A stretch of DNA of 20,000 nucleotides from Nemertoderma westbladi (lineage: Eukaryota > Xenacoelomorpha > Nemertodermatida > Nemertodermatidae). The notes below the pieces were generated by a model, which saw only the letters and a program-made list of their open reading frames with translations, was not told the origin of the DNA and ran no database searches. Both the position numbers and the translations under genes were made by a program. Numbering within the stretch: the first letter of the stretch is position 1; each line of letters begins with the position of its first letter. The stretch spans positions 1 to 20,000 of the forward strand of contig JAUCBJ010004997.1 in the NCBI GenBank assembly GCA_032718475.1, read 5' to 3'. Shown here in pieces: positions 1-7,709 of this stretch.

Positions 1-600
1 GGATTAATTCTCGGTGACTTCCAAATTCCTGGAAAGCCTATTCAAGGCTGCCCATGCCTTTCCCTTACGTATTCGAAGGTCCTCACCTGACTTCCGGATC
101 CATGATCCCAGGTAACAGAAGTCATCCACATTCTCAAGCATACCATCCTTTGAGCTTATGCTCATACGAGCAGACATTTCCTGAGGACTTTCAAAGTTAA
201 CTATCAACATTTTGGTCTTTTTGGAGTTAATAAAAAGACCAACTAACACTAGTAGCAGCCATGTTCTAATGAGCTGAAGAGCCGTTGTGCTCACTGTAGT
301 GATTCTGAGAGTACTCATTAGTACTCTCAGTTCTCATTAGTCATTAGCAAAGTCTTAAGATCAGTAAGGTACAGTACTTTGTTGGATTTCCTCGACTTCA
401 GGAGCCAGTGGGAGGTATTAGCATCACCCATCGTCATTATCATGATATAAGGACATGCGTAGACATAGTCAACCACACTTATGAATAAGAATGGTGAGAA
501 TCTGCCATACTGGAGAATCTCCCCATGAATTTCGAATAGATTTTGTGTTCCACCTAACGGGATCGAGATGCCACTAATTTACCTTATCACATCGGATGTG
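1..600 (-). pseudogene. LINE reverse transcriptase fragment, frameshifted
   Basis: This is a relic of a non-LTR retrotransposon reverse transcriptase, related to but distinct from the LINE at 7517-10463. Read on the minus strand, the segment around 345-560 keeps one frame aligning with the palm of the intact copy (GEILQYGRFSPFLF against GVLQGDTLAPLLF). It leads to a degenerate catalytic box DFAND at 340-354, where the intact copy has DFADD. After a frame change, positions 4-318 give the post-catalytic region, with VGLFINSKKTK and DDFCYLGSWIRKSGEDLRIRKGKAWAAL split over that interval. Another frame change near 30-45 moves the conserved IWKS motif out of frame, and the element runs off the window start. 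An in-frame stop lies near 575. At least three frame breaks make it non-functional. The upstream limit near 600 is only where I lose alignment. No target duplication could be seen. Confidence 0.8.
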
Positions 601-1066
601 CTATACTGTACTTGTCGCTTCCTGTATAAAGTTTCGCGGTGTCTGTATTGTAAAAAAAAATTTCTGAACTCTTCGTTTTTTCTACACAGGGGTGGATTGG
701 TTCTAAATGTGGAGCAATTCGGATTTATTTATAAAGCCTTGCAAAGATTTATCGACATTTATATGAAAGATGGAAAACCCTTCCCCGTGACTAATTCCGG
801 CGAACAACGGAGGCGATCGAGGGGACAGGTTAGGTAAACGGCCGATCCAACCCAACACATCATCGAAGGAAGTCAGAGTTCGTTCGAGTTGATTCTCCAC
901 TGACGCAACCAATCCTCTTTGCTACGGAAATATGAATTTAACTAATATAATAATTAATGAGACTTACTGTATGTCCATCACAAATACTGTACACTCAATT
1001 CAGCCCATGTAGTTATATATACAATATTATACAGTATATAACTATATAGGACTATATTCTGAGACA
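601..1066. other. Spacer without recognisable gene
   Basis: Short ORFs on both strands overlap around 700-912, in a stretch less AT-rich than its surroundings. Neither translation shows a motif, domain or repeat that I recognise. The first part may hold further decayed LINE sequence upstream of the reverse transcriptase relic, but I could not align it. The last 150 bases are AT-rich with several TACTGTA and TACAGTA words. An exon at 703-912 on the minus strand cannot be excluded, but nothing supports it beyond being open. Confidence 0.4.
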
Positions 1067-1296
1067 GGGGGGGGGGGGGGGGGGGGACTGGACGCAAATC
1101 CCATCTTGGCGAATTAATATCCCGCCTCAATGTTGAATGCTTAATTTAGGGAAAGGAGCAGGTTACAGTGGCACGTTATTTTAACCAAAACAATAAACTA
1201 AACACAATAGAGCAGGTTACAGTTTTATTTTTGAGAATAATCAGCTGTTATTTGCGTCCAATTTCCCCTGGAGAGGGATGAATTTTTATTGCTTCC

Positions 1297-1345
<49 letters not shown>
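1067..1345. repeat. Inverted-repeat unit framed by G20 and C48
   Basis: A run of 20 G (1067-1086) is followed at 1089-1099 by TGGACGCAAAT. The exact reverse complement ATTTGCGTCCA lies at 1250-1260, just inside a run of 48 C (1298-1345). The homopolymers are therefore the outer part of an imperfect inverted repeat. The centre carries one diverged copy of the approximately 68-bp unit found in the foldback arms (GAGCAGGTTACAG and TAACCAAAACAATAAA, 1157-1200) plus a second GAGCAGGTTACAG at 1210. There is no ORF. It may be a small non-autonomous element or a fold-back relic; the family is unknown. Homopolymer lengths this long may be inexact in an assembly. Confidence 0.6.
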
Positions 1346-1846
1346 TATCTGTATATTCTACAAAGTAGTAAACCCCTAGCGGCAAATATAGGAATTTACC
1401 AATATAAGCAATTTAAATTTGCTAGTCATATTATGTTTTATTTGTAAATTCGAGTGGTTTTTTCGATGGTCAAATCGTACGGGGATTGGATGAATTGCAT
1501 ACTGTAGAGCTACACAACATACTGTAGGCCTACACGATAGGCCTACAGTTATGTTTTTACTTCGAGTGTTTGTCCCATGTCTAGATCATATGTAAATGAC
1601 ATATTAAAGTGCAATTGTGCAATTAAAATCAAACACCCCCAGATTTTTAATTCTAGGTCCGCCGGTTGGGCTGAGTTGTTAGGCAGGCAAGTATCGGTAT
1701 CTCAGGTATCTCATTATCTGACAAGCTAATATAATGGCATCGGTAGGCCTCTTTAACTACAACTACTGTACGCACATTCCACATACAACACAGGATGAGT
1801 AAAAAGTAGACTTTAACATGCTTATTGTATGAGTTAATAAAGGAAA
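1346..1846. other. AT-rich spacer
   Basis: No ORF of note is present. Around 1500-1550 the word CTGTAGGCCTACA and its palindromic core TAGGCCTA recur, giving short hairpin potential. The stretch ends at the outer boundary of the left foldback arm; a TTAA lies at 1834-1837, 13 bases before that boundary. Confidence 0.4.
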
Positions 1847-2700
1847 GGGCATTGATTTTTTATGTCCGATCTTTTGACTTTTTTGTCCGCCTTTCTTTAC
1901 GAATTGTTTATAGTGACTTTTGTTGTCCGTGTAATGATTTTTTATGTATGTATTTCTTCAAACTGTAAGACTGCTGATTTCTGGACTGTCTGACAGTTGA
2001 TTTCACTATGCCTGTGCCAAAACATTCAAAATTTGTTGATTTCTGGACTGTCAGACAGTTTAATTTACAATACTTGTGGCAAAACATTCAAAATTTCATG
2101 ATTTATAGACAATGAGATAGATTTCCATATGCGCCTTGTGGGAAAAGTTTCTATATTTAATAGTTTCTAGATGTTGTCGATAATCGATTTTCATATGACT
2201 GTAGCCAAACACTCATTTTATAGCCAAAACAATTACCAATTGATGAAAAGTGGCAGGTTAAAGAGGCAGGCTTTTCTAACCAAAACAATAAAAGAGCACC
2301 TTACCAATTGAGGGAACGGAGCAGGTTACATAGACCGGCTATTCTAACCATAAAACATTAAACACTTTGCCTATTGAGGCAAAGGAGCAGATTCCAGGCG
2401 GGTTTTTCTAACCAAAACAATAAACGTTCACTTTATTGGGGAAAAGAGCAGGTTGCATAGAAGGGCTATTCTAACTAAAACAATAAACGATCGCTTTACC
2501 AATTGATGGAAAGGAGCAGGCGGGTTTTTCTAACCAAAACAATAAATTATCACTTTATCTATTAGGGGAAAGTAGCAGGTTACAGAGGCGGTTTTTTTCT
2601 AACCAAAACAATAAACGATCACTTTACCAATTGGGGAAAGGAGCAGGTTACAGAAATTGAAATTTATAACCAAAATAATAAACTATGTACCGGACGCATA
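1847..2700 (+). repeat. Left inverted arm
   Basis: The outer part (1847-2220) pairs with 6150-6480. Shared landmarks are TATGTATGTATTTCTTC, GATTTCTGGACTGTC, TTTCACTATGCCTGTGCC, GTTGTCGATAATCGATT and CACTCATTTTATAGCC. Compared with the right arm, it carries an extra internal duplication of about 60 bases: the GATTTCTGGACTGTC and CAAAACATTCAAAATTT block occurs twice, near 1975-2035 and 2036-2095. The inner part (2221-2700) holds seven or so degenerate units marked by CTAACCAAAACAATAAA and GGAGCAGGTTACA, starting near 2276, 2344, 2408, 2471, 2530, 2599 and 2667. The spacing varies between 59 and 69 bases. Confidence 0.75.
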
Positions 2701-4036
2701 TTTCCAATTGGGGTGTCGTTTCAGCCTATGGAAGTATATATCGGCTTCTAATTGGCTGTTTCTTCAATAAGCTCACCTCATTGGCTAACACTCTCCCATT
2801 GCCAAAAGGTGTGTCGGTTCAGCCAAATTGTCAGAAGGGGTGTCGCTGTCGCTTGGGGGAAATCACTTATTACTTATAAATTTTACTTAGGCCTGCCTAC
2901 TCCTTCCGTATTAAACAGGTAAATCACAATTATATTGTCATATTCACTAATGTCTGGTGTTATTTTTTACCACACCATTTATGAAGCATTTTTCGAAGGA
3001 TGATTTCGAAGATAATAAAAATGCTTCCTTTAGTAGACTATTAGCCTTCAATTAGAAGTTTACGAAGCATTTTCGAAGGAATAATTTCATACATTATTAG
3101 AAGCATTTTCGAAGCATAAAAAATACTATTTTTCGAAGAAAGAAAAATGTAACTGCTACCTACGAACAAGTCCAATCACTGGACCTGCCTGTGGATGGGG
3201 GGGGGGGGGGTGGCTTATCAGCCTATACCACCTTATCCTACCCTACACACTACTTCCCTATCCTAAAAAAAAGTTATACACTTATTAACGGAAGCGGCTG
3301 AGTATATAGAGAAATATATAAACAATATAGATTTGAGGGTATCTGTGTAAACTTTAGGTGATAATCGAAAAATTAGAATTTGTTTGTTTAAATTTAAATC
3401 ATTTCCCATATTTTCACTCATATTAGATTATTCGTGTTGATGAATCTAGTAAAATTAATTAAATTTAGATGCATTTAATTAATAATTATCCTTCACTGAT
3501 GATGGAAATATGCATTATTTTCCTGATAAATTATCTTCGTTTTCGAAGACAATTATCAGCCATATAAAGAATTGGTAATATTTTACATAGTATTGGACCA
3601 AACGACTGGTAAGGAAATGACCATACTGTATGCTGCGAATTCTCATCAGGTTTTCAAATCTGAAATTCGGGTTTCAAATTTCAGTTCCCAGTTACGAATT
3701 TAAATTCCCAGATACGAATTGTTCACAGTGATAAGTGTTTCTGGTAAGTGAATCTGAACCCTCAGTTACGTTCTACAGTAGTTACGTGTTTACATCATGT
3801 TCTAGAACATGGTTTATTTATTAAATAGAAAAAAATAGCCTCGCGCCGTGATTAAACATTCAACTTTCGAAAGCCCATATCTCAGCTATGTTCATATCAT
3901 GCTATTCATTAAAATTTGTATAAAAGTTACGGAAGGAGGGGGGGGGGGGGGGGGGGGTGTCATGTTTTTGAATTACAACACTAAATTACAATATTAAATT
4001 TAAAAGCATTCAATAATTATTTAATTCATTTTCTTA
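2701..4036. other. Left part of foldback centre, no gene
   Basis: No supported gene lies here. At 2705-2785 several ATTGG/CCAAT cores sit close together (near 2704, 2749 and 2779) beside GGTGTCG words repeated at 2710, 2811 and 2838. This could be promoter-like or simply a short degenerate repeat. The remainder is AT-rich with a TTCGAAG-rich block, a G14 run (3197-3210) and a G20 run (3938-3957). The ORF at 2685-2879 starts in the repeat arm and has no recognisable feature. Confidence 0.35.
2981..3141. repeat. Degenerate repeat built on GAAGCATTTTTCGAAG
   Basis: The phrase GAAGCATTTTTCGAAGGA and close variants occur near 2982, 3063 and 3100. Further TTTCGAAG words lie at about 3005 and 3134, with an isolated one near 3540. 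The core TTCGAA is palindromic, so the block can pair with itself. Related TCCTTCGAATAG words appear at 6960-7090, outside the right foldback arm. No coding potential is seen. Confidence 0.5.
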
Positions 4037-4045
4037 ATCAAAGAT

Positions 4046-4165
4046 ACCTTGGTGTAGTGGTTGCATTGAATTCACATCTCTTGGAGGTCGTGGGTTCAGT
4101 GTTCAGTCTGAGATCTGACAGTGCTGCAGTATGTATTCCAAAGAAAAAATACGGCACGGGTCAGC
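4046..4165 (+). repeat. tRNA-derived SINE-like segment
   Basis: TGGTGTAGTGG at 4050-4060 fits an RNA polymerase III A box. GGTTCAGTGTT at 4093-4103 resembles a B box (consensus GGTTCRANNCC) with a weakened 3' half. The 43-base spacing is that of a tRNA. The segment between them does not fold as a good tRNA and the downstream sequence is not tRNA-like, so this is a SINE head rather than a functional tRNA gene. The 3' end is undefined; the sequence AAAGAAAAAATACGG at 4140-4154 may be a remnant of a tail. Confidence 0.5.
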
Positions 4166-4528
4166 AGGTACGGAACTGCAAACTGTGCTGCGATATGTTG
4201 TACCGGTAGGTACATACAGTATGTACATGTGCTGATGTGCGATGTGCCGATTGTACAGGGTGACCGGGGTGCATGATAGCAAGAAAATATCTGAATGTTA
4301 AAATGTTAAATATTAAAATTTGAATTTTAAATAAAAGTATTTAAAAATAATTATTAATTAAGAATATATTTTATACAGTATAAAGCAGTAGAGTAACTAG
4401 TTTTTGTATCGTTATAGTAGAAAAGGATATATTTTTAAATAAATCAATTGGAGATGAGCTGTTGCAACTGTAATTAAAGGTGTAATATTATGGTTTTGTT
4501 CAGAAGTGGGAAAAAAAATAAAAATGTA

Positions 4529-4608
4529 TTTAATTAATATCACCTGGCAGCAATACTCGAGCTGAATATTTATTTATTTGTACTTCCCCCCTGTTTCATT
4601 CTAGCATA
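4529..4608 (+). repeat. 80-bp dispersed direct repeat, copy 1
   Basis: This segment begins TTTAATTAATATCACC and ends AGCATA. It is nearly identical to 6481-6560, with a handful of substitutions and no length change. It lies inside the inverted repeat at 4437-4880. The shared segment has the same sharp start in both places, which marks a real element or junction boundary. Confidence 0.75.
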
Positions 4609-4710
4609 CTTGAGGCCGTTAGGTCCGCAGTTAGAGATAGAATATATGCAACTTAAGACTGCCCGTTCCATAGAAGTGGATTAGGTGGGAGTGTGAGTGT
4701 GAGTGTCTGG

Positions 4711-4810
4711 GACTAGTGGCTGAGCTGGTTAGCGCAACTGGTGAGGCCTGGTAGGCCGAAAGGTACGTATAGCGCTGGTTCAACCCCCGGTGACGCGCTT
4801 TCTCTTTTTT
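4711..4810 (+). repeat. Type II tRNA-derived SINE head with Pol III boxes
   Basis: TGGCTGAGCTGG at 4717-4728 is a good A box and GGTTCAACCCC at 4777-4787 a perfect B box. The 60-base spacing and the GGCCTGGTAGGCC hairpin between them (4745-4757) resemble a Ser/Leu-type tRNA with a long variable arm. A T6 run at 4805-4810 would end a polymerase III transcript. The T stem has mismatches at two of five positions and the D stem is poor, so it should not work as a tRNA. The right arm of the surrounding inverted repeat begins at this T run. Confidence 0.6.
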
Positions 4811-5019
4811 CCACTTCTGAACAAAACTATAATATTTACACCTTTAATTACAGTTGCAACAGCTCATCTCCAATTTATTTAATTAACGCAATAATTTTTA
4901 TTGTCCGTTTTTATCGTTTTTTTGTCATTTTTTTTTGATTTTTTATGTCATCCAAAAGTCTAATGTTATTCTGTATTTTAGTACCGGTACCGGCACTGGT
5001 ACTGCTATAGGCCTACTGT

Positions 5020-5055
5020 GTAGCCTACCATTAAATACGGTAATGGTAGGCCTAC
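5020..5055. repeat. Short hairpin around GTAGGCCTACC words
   Basis: GTAGCCTACCATTA at 5020-5033 pairs with TAATGGTAGGCCTAC at 5041-5055 across a 7-base loop, leaving a single bulged base. It lies in a stretch rich in palindromic ACCGGT and AGGCCT words, 100 bases upstream of the ORF at 5155. Nothing shows whether it has a role. Confidence 0.6.
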
Positions 5056-5154
5056 TGGCCTACCGGTTGTGCTAATAAATTTTAAATAATTGATAGGAGA
5101 ATAATATCTTTCACATATTTTAGGCCTATTACTGTAATATTTTTATAATCAATA

Positions 5155-5454
5155 ATGGATCATGACTACTGTCTGAGTAGTGTTACGGATAGCGGCACCA
5201 CTACTTCCAACAGCACAGATCAGTTCATAAACTCATCCGTACTCGAAAAAACTACTTATACATGTTATACCCCGTTACCGTTTGATACCGGTAGTCACAA
5301 TGATAGCGAAAACAACGACCCGTTTTTAGCCCAAAGGATCGGACGGCCAAGAGGTTCGTCCAATAAAGGGTATATACGGATTCGTACATTCTCAGACGTT
5401 GACAGTTTGGTTAGAAAATCCCGCCTCTGTAATCTGCCCCTTTCCCTCAATTAG
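5155..5454 (+). CDS. Hypothetical small ORF with AT-hook-like motif, possibly a first exon
   Basis: The frame of 99 residues starts at an ATG in a weak context (AATAATGG). The first 75 residues are polar, rich in Ser, Thr, Asp and Asn, with no hydrophobic segment. Residues 60-68 read RIGRPRGSS, which matches the GRP core of a DNA-binding AT-hook. From about residue 84 the frame enters the first 68-bp repeat unit of the right arm, so the last 15 residues are repeat sequence and probably not native. The real protein, if any, may be truncated by the repeat or may splice before it. I do not recognise a family. The position inside the foldback-like element would fit a captured or element-encoded gene, but a chance ORF is the simpler reading. 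Confidence 0.25.
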   Translation: MDHDYCLSSVTDSGTTTSNSTDQFINSSVLEKTTYTCYTPLPFDTGSHNDSENNDPFLAQRIGRPRGSSNKGYIRIRTFSDVDSLVRKSRLCNLPLSLN

Positions 5455-6118
5455 CTAAATGATCGTTTATTGTTTTGGTTAGATAATCCCGCCTCTGTAA
5501 CCTGCTCCTTTCCCTCAATTGGTAATGTTATCGTTTATTGTTTTGGTTAGAAAATCCCGCCTCTGTAACCTGCTCCTTTCTCTCAATTGGTAATGTTATC
5601 GTTTATTGTTTTGGTTAGAAAATCCCGTCTCTGTAACCTGCTCCTTTCTCTCAATTGGTAATGTTATCGTTTATTGTTTTGGTTAGAAAATCCCGTCTCT
5701 GTAACCTGCTCCTTTCCGTCAATTTGTTAAATGATCGTTTATTGTTTTGGTTAGAAAATCCCGCCTCTGTAACCTGCCCCTTTCCCTCAATTAGTTAAAT
5801 GATCGTTTATTGTTTTGGTTAGATAATCCCGCCTCTGTAACCTGCTCCTTTCCCTCAATTGGTAATGTTATCGTTTATTGTTTTGGTTAGGAAATCCCGC
5901 CTCTGTAACCTGCTCCTTTCCCTCAATAAGTTAAGTGATCGTTTTTTGTTTTGGTTAGAAAATCCCGCCTCTGTAATCTGCTCCTTTCCCTCAATTAGTT
6001 AAGTGATCGTTTATTGTTTTGGTTAGAAAATCCCGTCTCTGTAACCTGCTCCTTTCCCTGATTTGGTAAAGTGACTGTTTATTGTTTTGGTTAGAAAACT
6101 CGGCCTTAACCTGCTCCT
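5407..6118. repeat. 68-bp tandem array, about 11 units
   Basis: TTGGTTAG recurs at 5407, 5475, 5543, 5611, 5679, 5747, 5815, 5883, 5951, 6019 and 6087. All ten intervals are exactly 68 bases. Each unit reads from TTGGTTAGAAAATCCCGCC through CTGTAACCTGCTCC to GTTTATTGTT, with scattered substitutions but no length change. Two sub-variants alternate: CAATTGGTAATGTTATCG and the TTAAATGATCG form. The same unit, reversed and less regular, fills the inner part of the left arm. It is non-coding. Confidence 0.92.
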
Positions 6119-6480
6119 TTCCATCAATTGGTAATTGTTTTTGGCTATAAAATGAGTGTTTTGCTACGTCATGTGGTAATCGATTATCGACAACAACCAC
6201 AAACTATTAAATATAGAGTCTTTTTACCACAGGCGCATATGGAATTCTATCTCATAGTCTATAAATCATGGAATCATGGAATGTTTTGGCACAGGCATAG
6301 TGAAATCAACTGTCTGACAGTCCAGAAATCACCAGTCTGACAGTTTGAAGAAATACATACATAAAAAGTCATTAAAATGACAATAAAAGTCATTAAATGG
6401 ACAACAAAAGTCATTATGCATAATTCGTAAAAAAAAAATGACAAAAAAAGTCAAATAAAATGACATAAAAAATCACTGCC
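5407..6480 (-). repeat. Right inverted arm
   Basis: This is the mirror copy of the left arm. The tandem array comes first (5407 to about 6118), followed by the non-repetitive outer section. The outermost 130 bases are a T/A-rich series of AAAGTCATTAAAATGACA-like words that complement the left terminus. The arm stops abruptly at 6480, where an 80-base segment shared with 4529-4608 begins. The outer sections of the two arms are clearly alignable by eye, at an estimated 80-85 percent identity; an alignment is needed for an exact figure. Confidence 0.75.
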
Positions 6481-6560
6481 TTTAATTAATATCACCTGGC
6501 AGCAATACTCAAGCTGAATATTTACTTATTTGTACTTCCCTCCTGTTTCACTCAAGCATA
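6481..6560 (+). repeat. 80-bp dispersed direct repeat, copy 2
   Basis: This is the second copy of the segment at 4529-4608. It starts exactly where the right foldback arm ends, so either the foldback-like element inserted into a copy of this repeat or the segment is a neighbour carried with the arm. TTAA occurs twice at its start (6482-6489). Confidence 0.75.
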
Positions 6561-7490
6561 TACCATACACTCAGACTTTCAGACTCTGGATACATACTGT
6601 ATGGATTACCGCGCCTTTAAAGACAGACACAGCATCACACAGTAATTAATGGATTTATTTCATAAACAATATGAATGGCACTGGACATAATATACATGAA
6701 TTTTCTTTGCATCATATTATGATATTATTATGTAATCGACAGTTCTAAAGAACTGATAACTTTGTACTAATTTACTGCTAAATTTGGTCCCTAGATAAAA
6801 ATATACGGATTATTAGTAGGCATAACTACAGTATATAATTATCATTTTACTCTACAGTATTTGCCGGATAAAACATAACATACAGTAACTAGGCATAACT
6901 AAACAAAACTAAGCTATTTGAAAAGTCTATAAATTTATCCTTTGTTTTAGAAGGTAATTTATCCTTCGAATAGCGGCATAAATTATCATTCTAAACGAAG
7001 GATAAAAATTATCAATTCATCCACCCTTCAAAAAGTCTACAAATTTATCCTTCGTTTAGAAGTATAATTTATCCGGCGAATAGTAGGCATATTTCGACGA
7101 ACTTTTGACGAACTGGCGTATCAACAGTTTTTGAAAAATTATATTTCTCCCATAAATCGCGTTTAAAGAAAAATGGTTTTTCATATTTGGTCTTTTGACT
7201 CCGAACAGGCACTTGAACACTTAAAAATTGGCACAATGGGGTAATTTGAAACGCCCTATCTATCTACAATTATTATAATCACCAATATTTTTGTTATTTC
7301 GTCATACTGGTTATACGCCAGTTCGTCAAAATAATAATGAAAAGTTTTCTAGTAAACACCAGTTCGTCAAAATACAGTTTTATTGTTTCACACTGATGCG
7401 ATATTTATTTCAATATAAACAAAAATTTTAAAATCGTGTTTCGAAAGAAATAATCCCCTTGAATTACAATATTGATTCAATTTTCGTAAC
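6561..7490. other. AT-rich spacer with short direct and inverted repeats
   Basis: There is no gene. Two copies of a 60-base block (AAAAGTCTATAAATTTATCC on the left, running to GAATAG and GGCAT) lie at 6921-6980 and 7031-7090. An inverted repeat of 18 bases, TTTTGACGAACTGGCGTA (7103-7120) against its complement (7314-7331), encloses about 190 bases. A third CCAGTTCGTCAAAATA lies at 7361-7376. These may mark a small inverted-repeat element, but no target duplication is evident. Confidence 0.5.
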
Positions 7491-7506
7491 TTTTGGTATT
7501 GACTAT

Positions 7507-7516
7507 TTGGTATTGA
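7507..7516 (+). repeat. LINE target-site duplication, 5' copy
   Basis: TTGGTATTGA here recurs at 10464-10473, immediately after the LINE's (TAG)n tail, as expected for a target-site duplication. A further copy lies at 7493-7502, so the target already contained, or now contains, a local tandem of this word; the exact 5' junction could be a few bases off. Confidence 0.65.
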
Positions 7517-7709
7517 AGACGCTTGTAGGAGTTGCGACCACAAGCGGTTTACTCCCGCAACTGAAAGATATGAGTATGAGAACCCTCCAGGAGAAATACC
7601 GGCTCGGTCGTCGCCCGGGTCAACAAGGACCGCGTCCCTCAGTGGTACACCAGGTAACATCGACATCATCTGCATCCAAGAACATCGGATTTGTCATGAA
7701 GACACTGCC

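Larger units (their letters stand above)
4437..4880. repeat. 80-bp inverted repeat enclosing a tRNA-like segment
   Basis: Arms at 4437-4516 and 4805-4880 are near-perfect reverse complements. The shared core reads GGAGATGAGCTGTTGCAACT, then AATTAAAGGTGT and GTTTTGTTCAGAAGTGG on the left arm. The spacer of about 290 bases holds the direct-repeat segment 4529-4608, a GTGTGAGTGTGAGTGT microsatellite (4691-4706) and the tRNA-like segment. It may be a hairpin-forming non-autonomous element, or one SINE body inserted next to an inverted copy of itself. The two readings predict different target duplications. Confidence 0.7.
1847..6480. mobile_element. Foldback-like element with long repeat-filled inverted arms
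   Basis: Positions 1847-2700 and 5407-6480 are inverted copies of each other. The outer ends match (GGCATTGATTTTTTATGTC on the left, GGCAGTGATTTTTTATGTC on the right arm's complement), followed by a non-repetitive section of roughly 330-370 bases and then tandem units of about 68 bp running inward. Long inverted arms built partly from tandem repeats around a variable centre are the known architecture of foldback transposons, including Drosophila FB and sea urchin TU elements. That this is one mobile unit is inference: no transposase was found inside and the target duplication is uncertain. TTAA occurs at 1834-1837 and 6482-6485, near both ends. The alternative is two independent repeat copies that landed in opposite orientation. 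Confidence 0.6.

Noticed and set aside
568-912. Two overlapping ORFs (568-837 plus, 703-912 minus) as host exons
   Set aside because: No motif, splice signal or similarity could be seen; the first overlaps the LINE relic.
1298-1345. C48 run as a telomere or gap placeholder
   Set aside because: It is a pure homopolymer, not a telomeric unit, and it pairs with the G20 run and an inverted repeat, which suggests a real structure. Its length may still be inexact.
4711-4800. Functional tRNA gene with A and B boxes
   Set aside because: The acceptor stem is missing and the D and T stems are mispaired. The surroundings are repetitive, so a SINE head explains it better.
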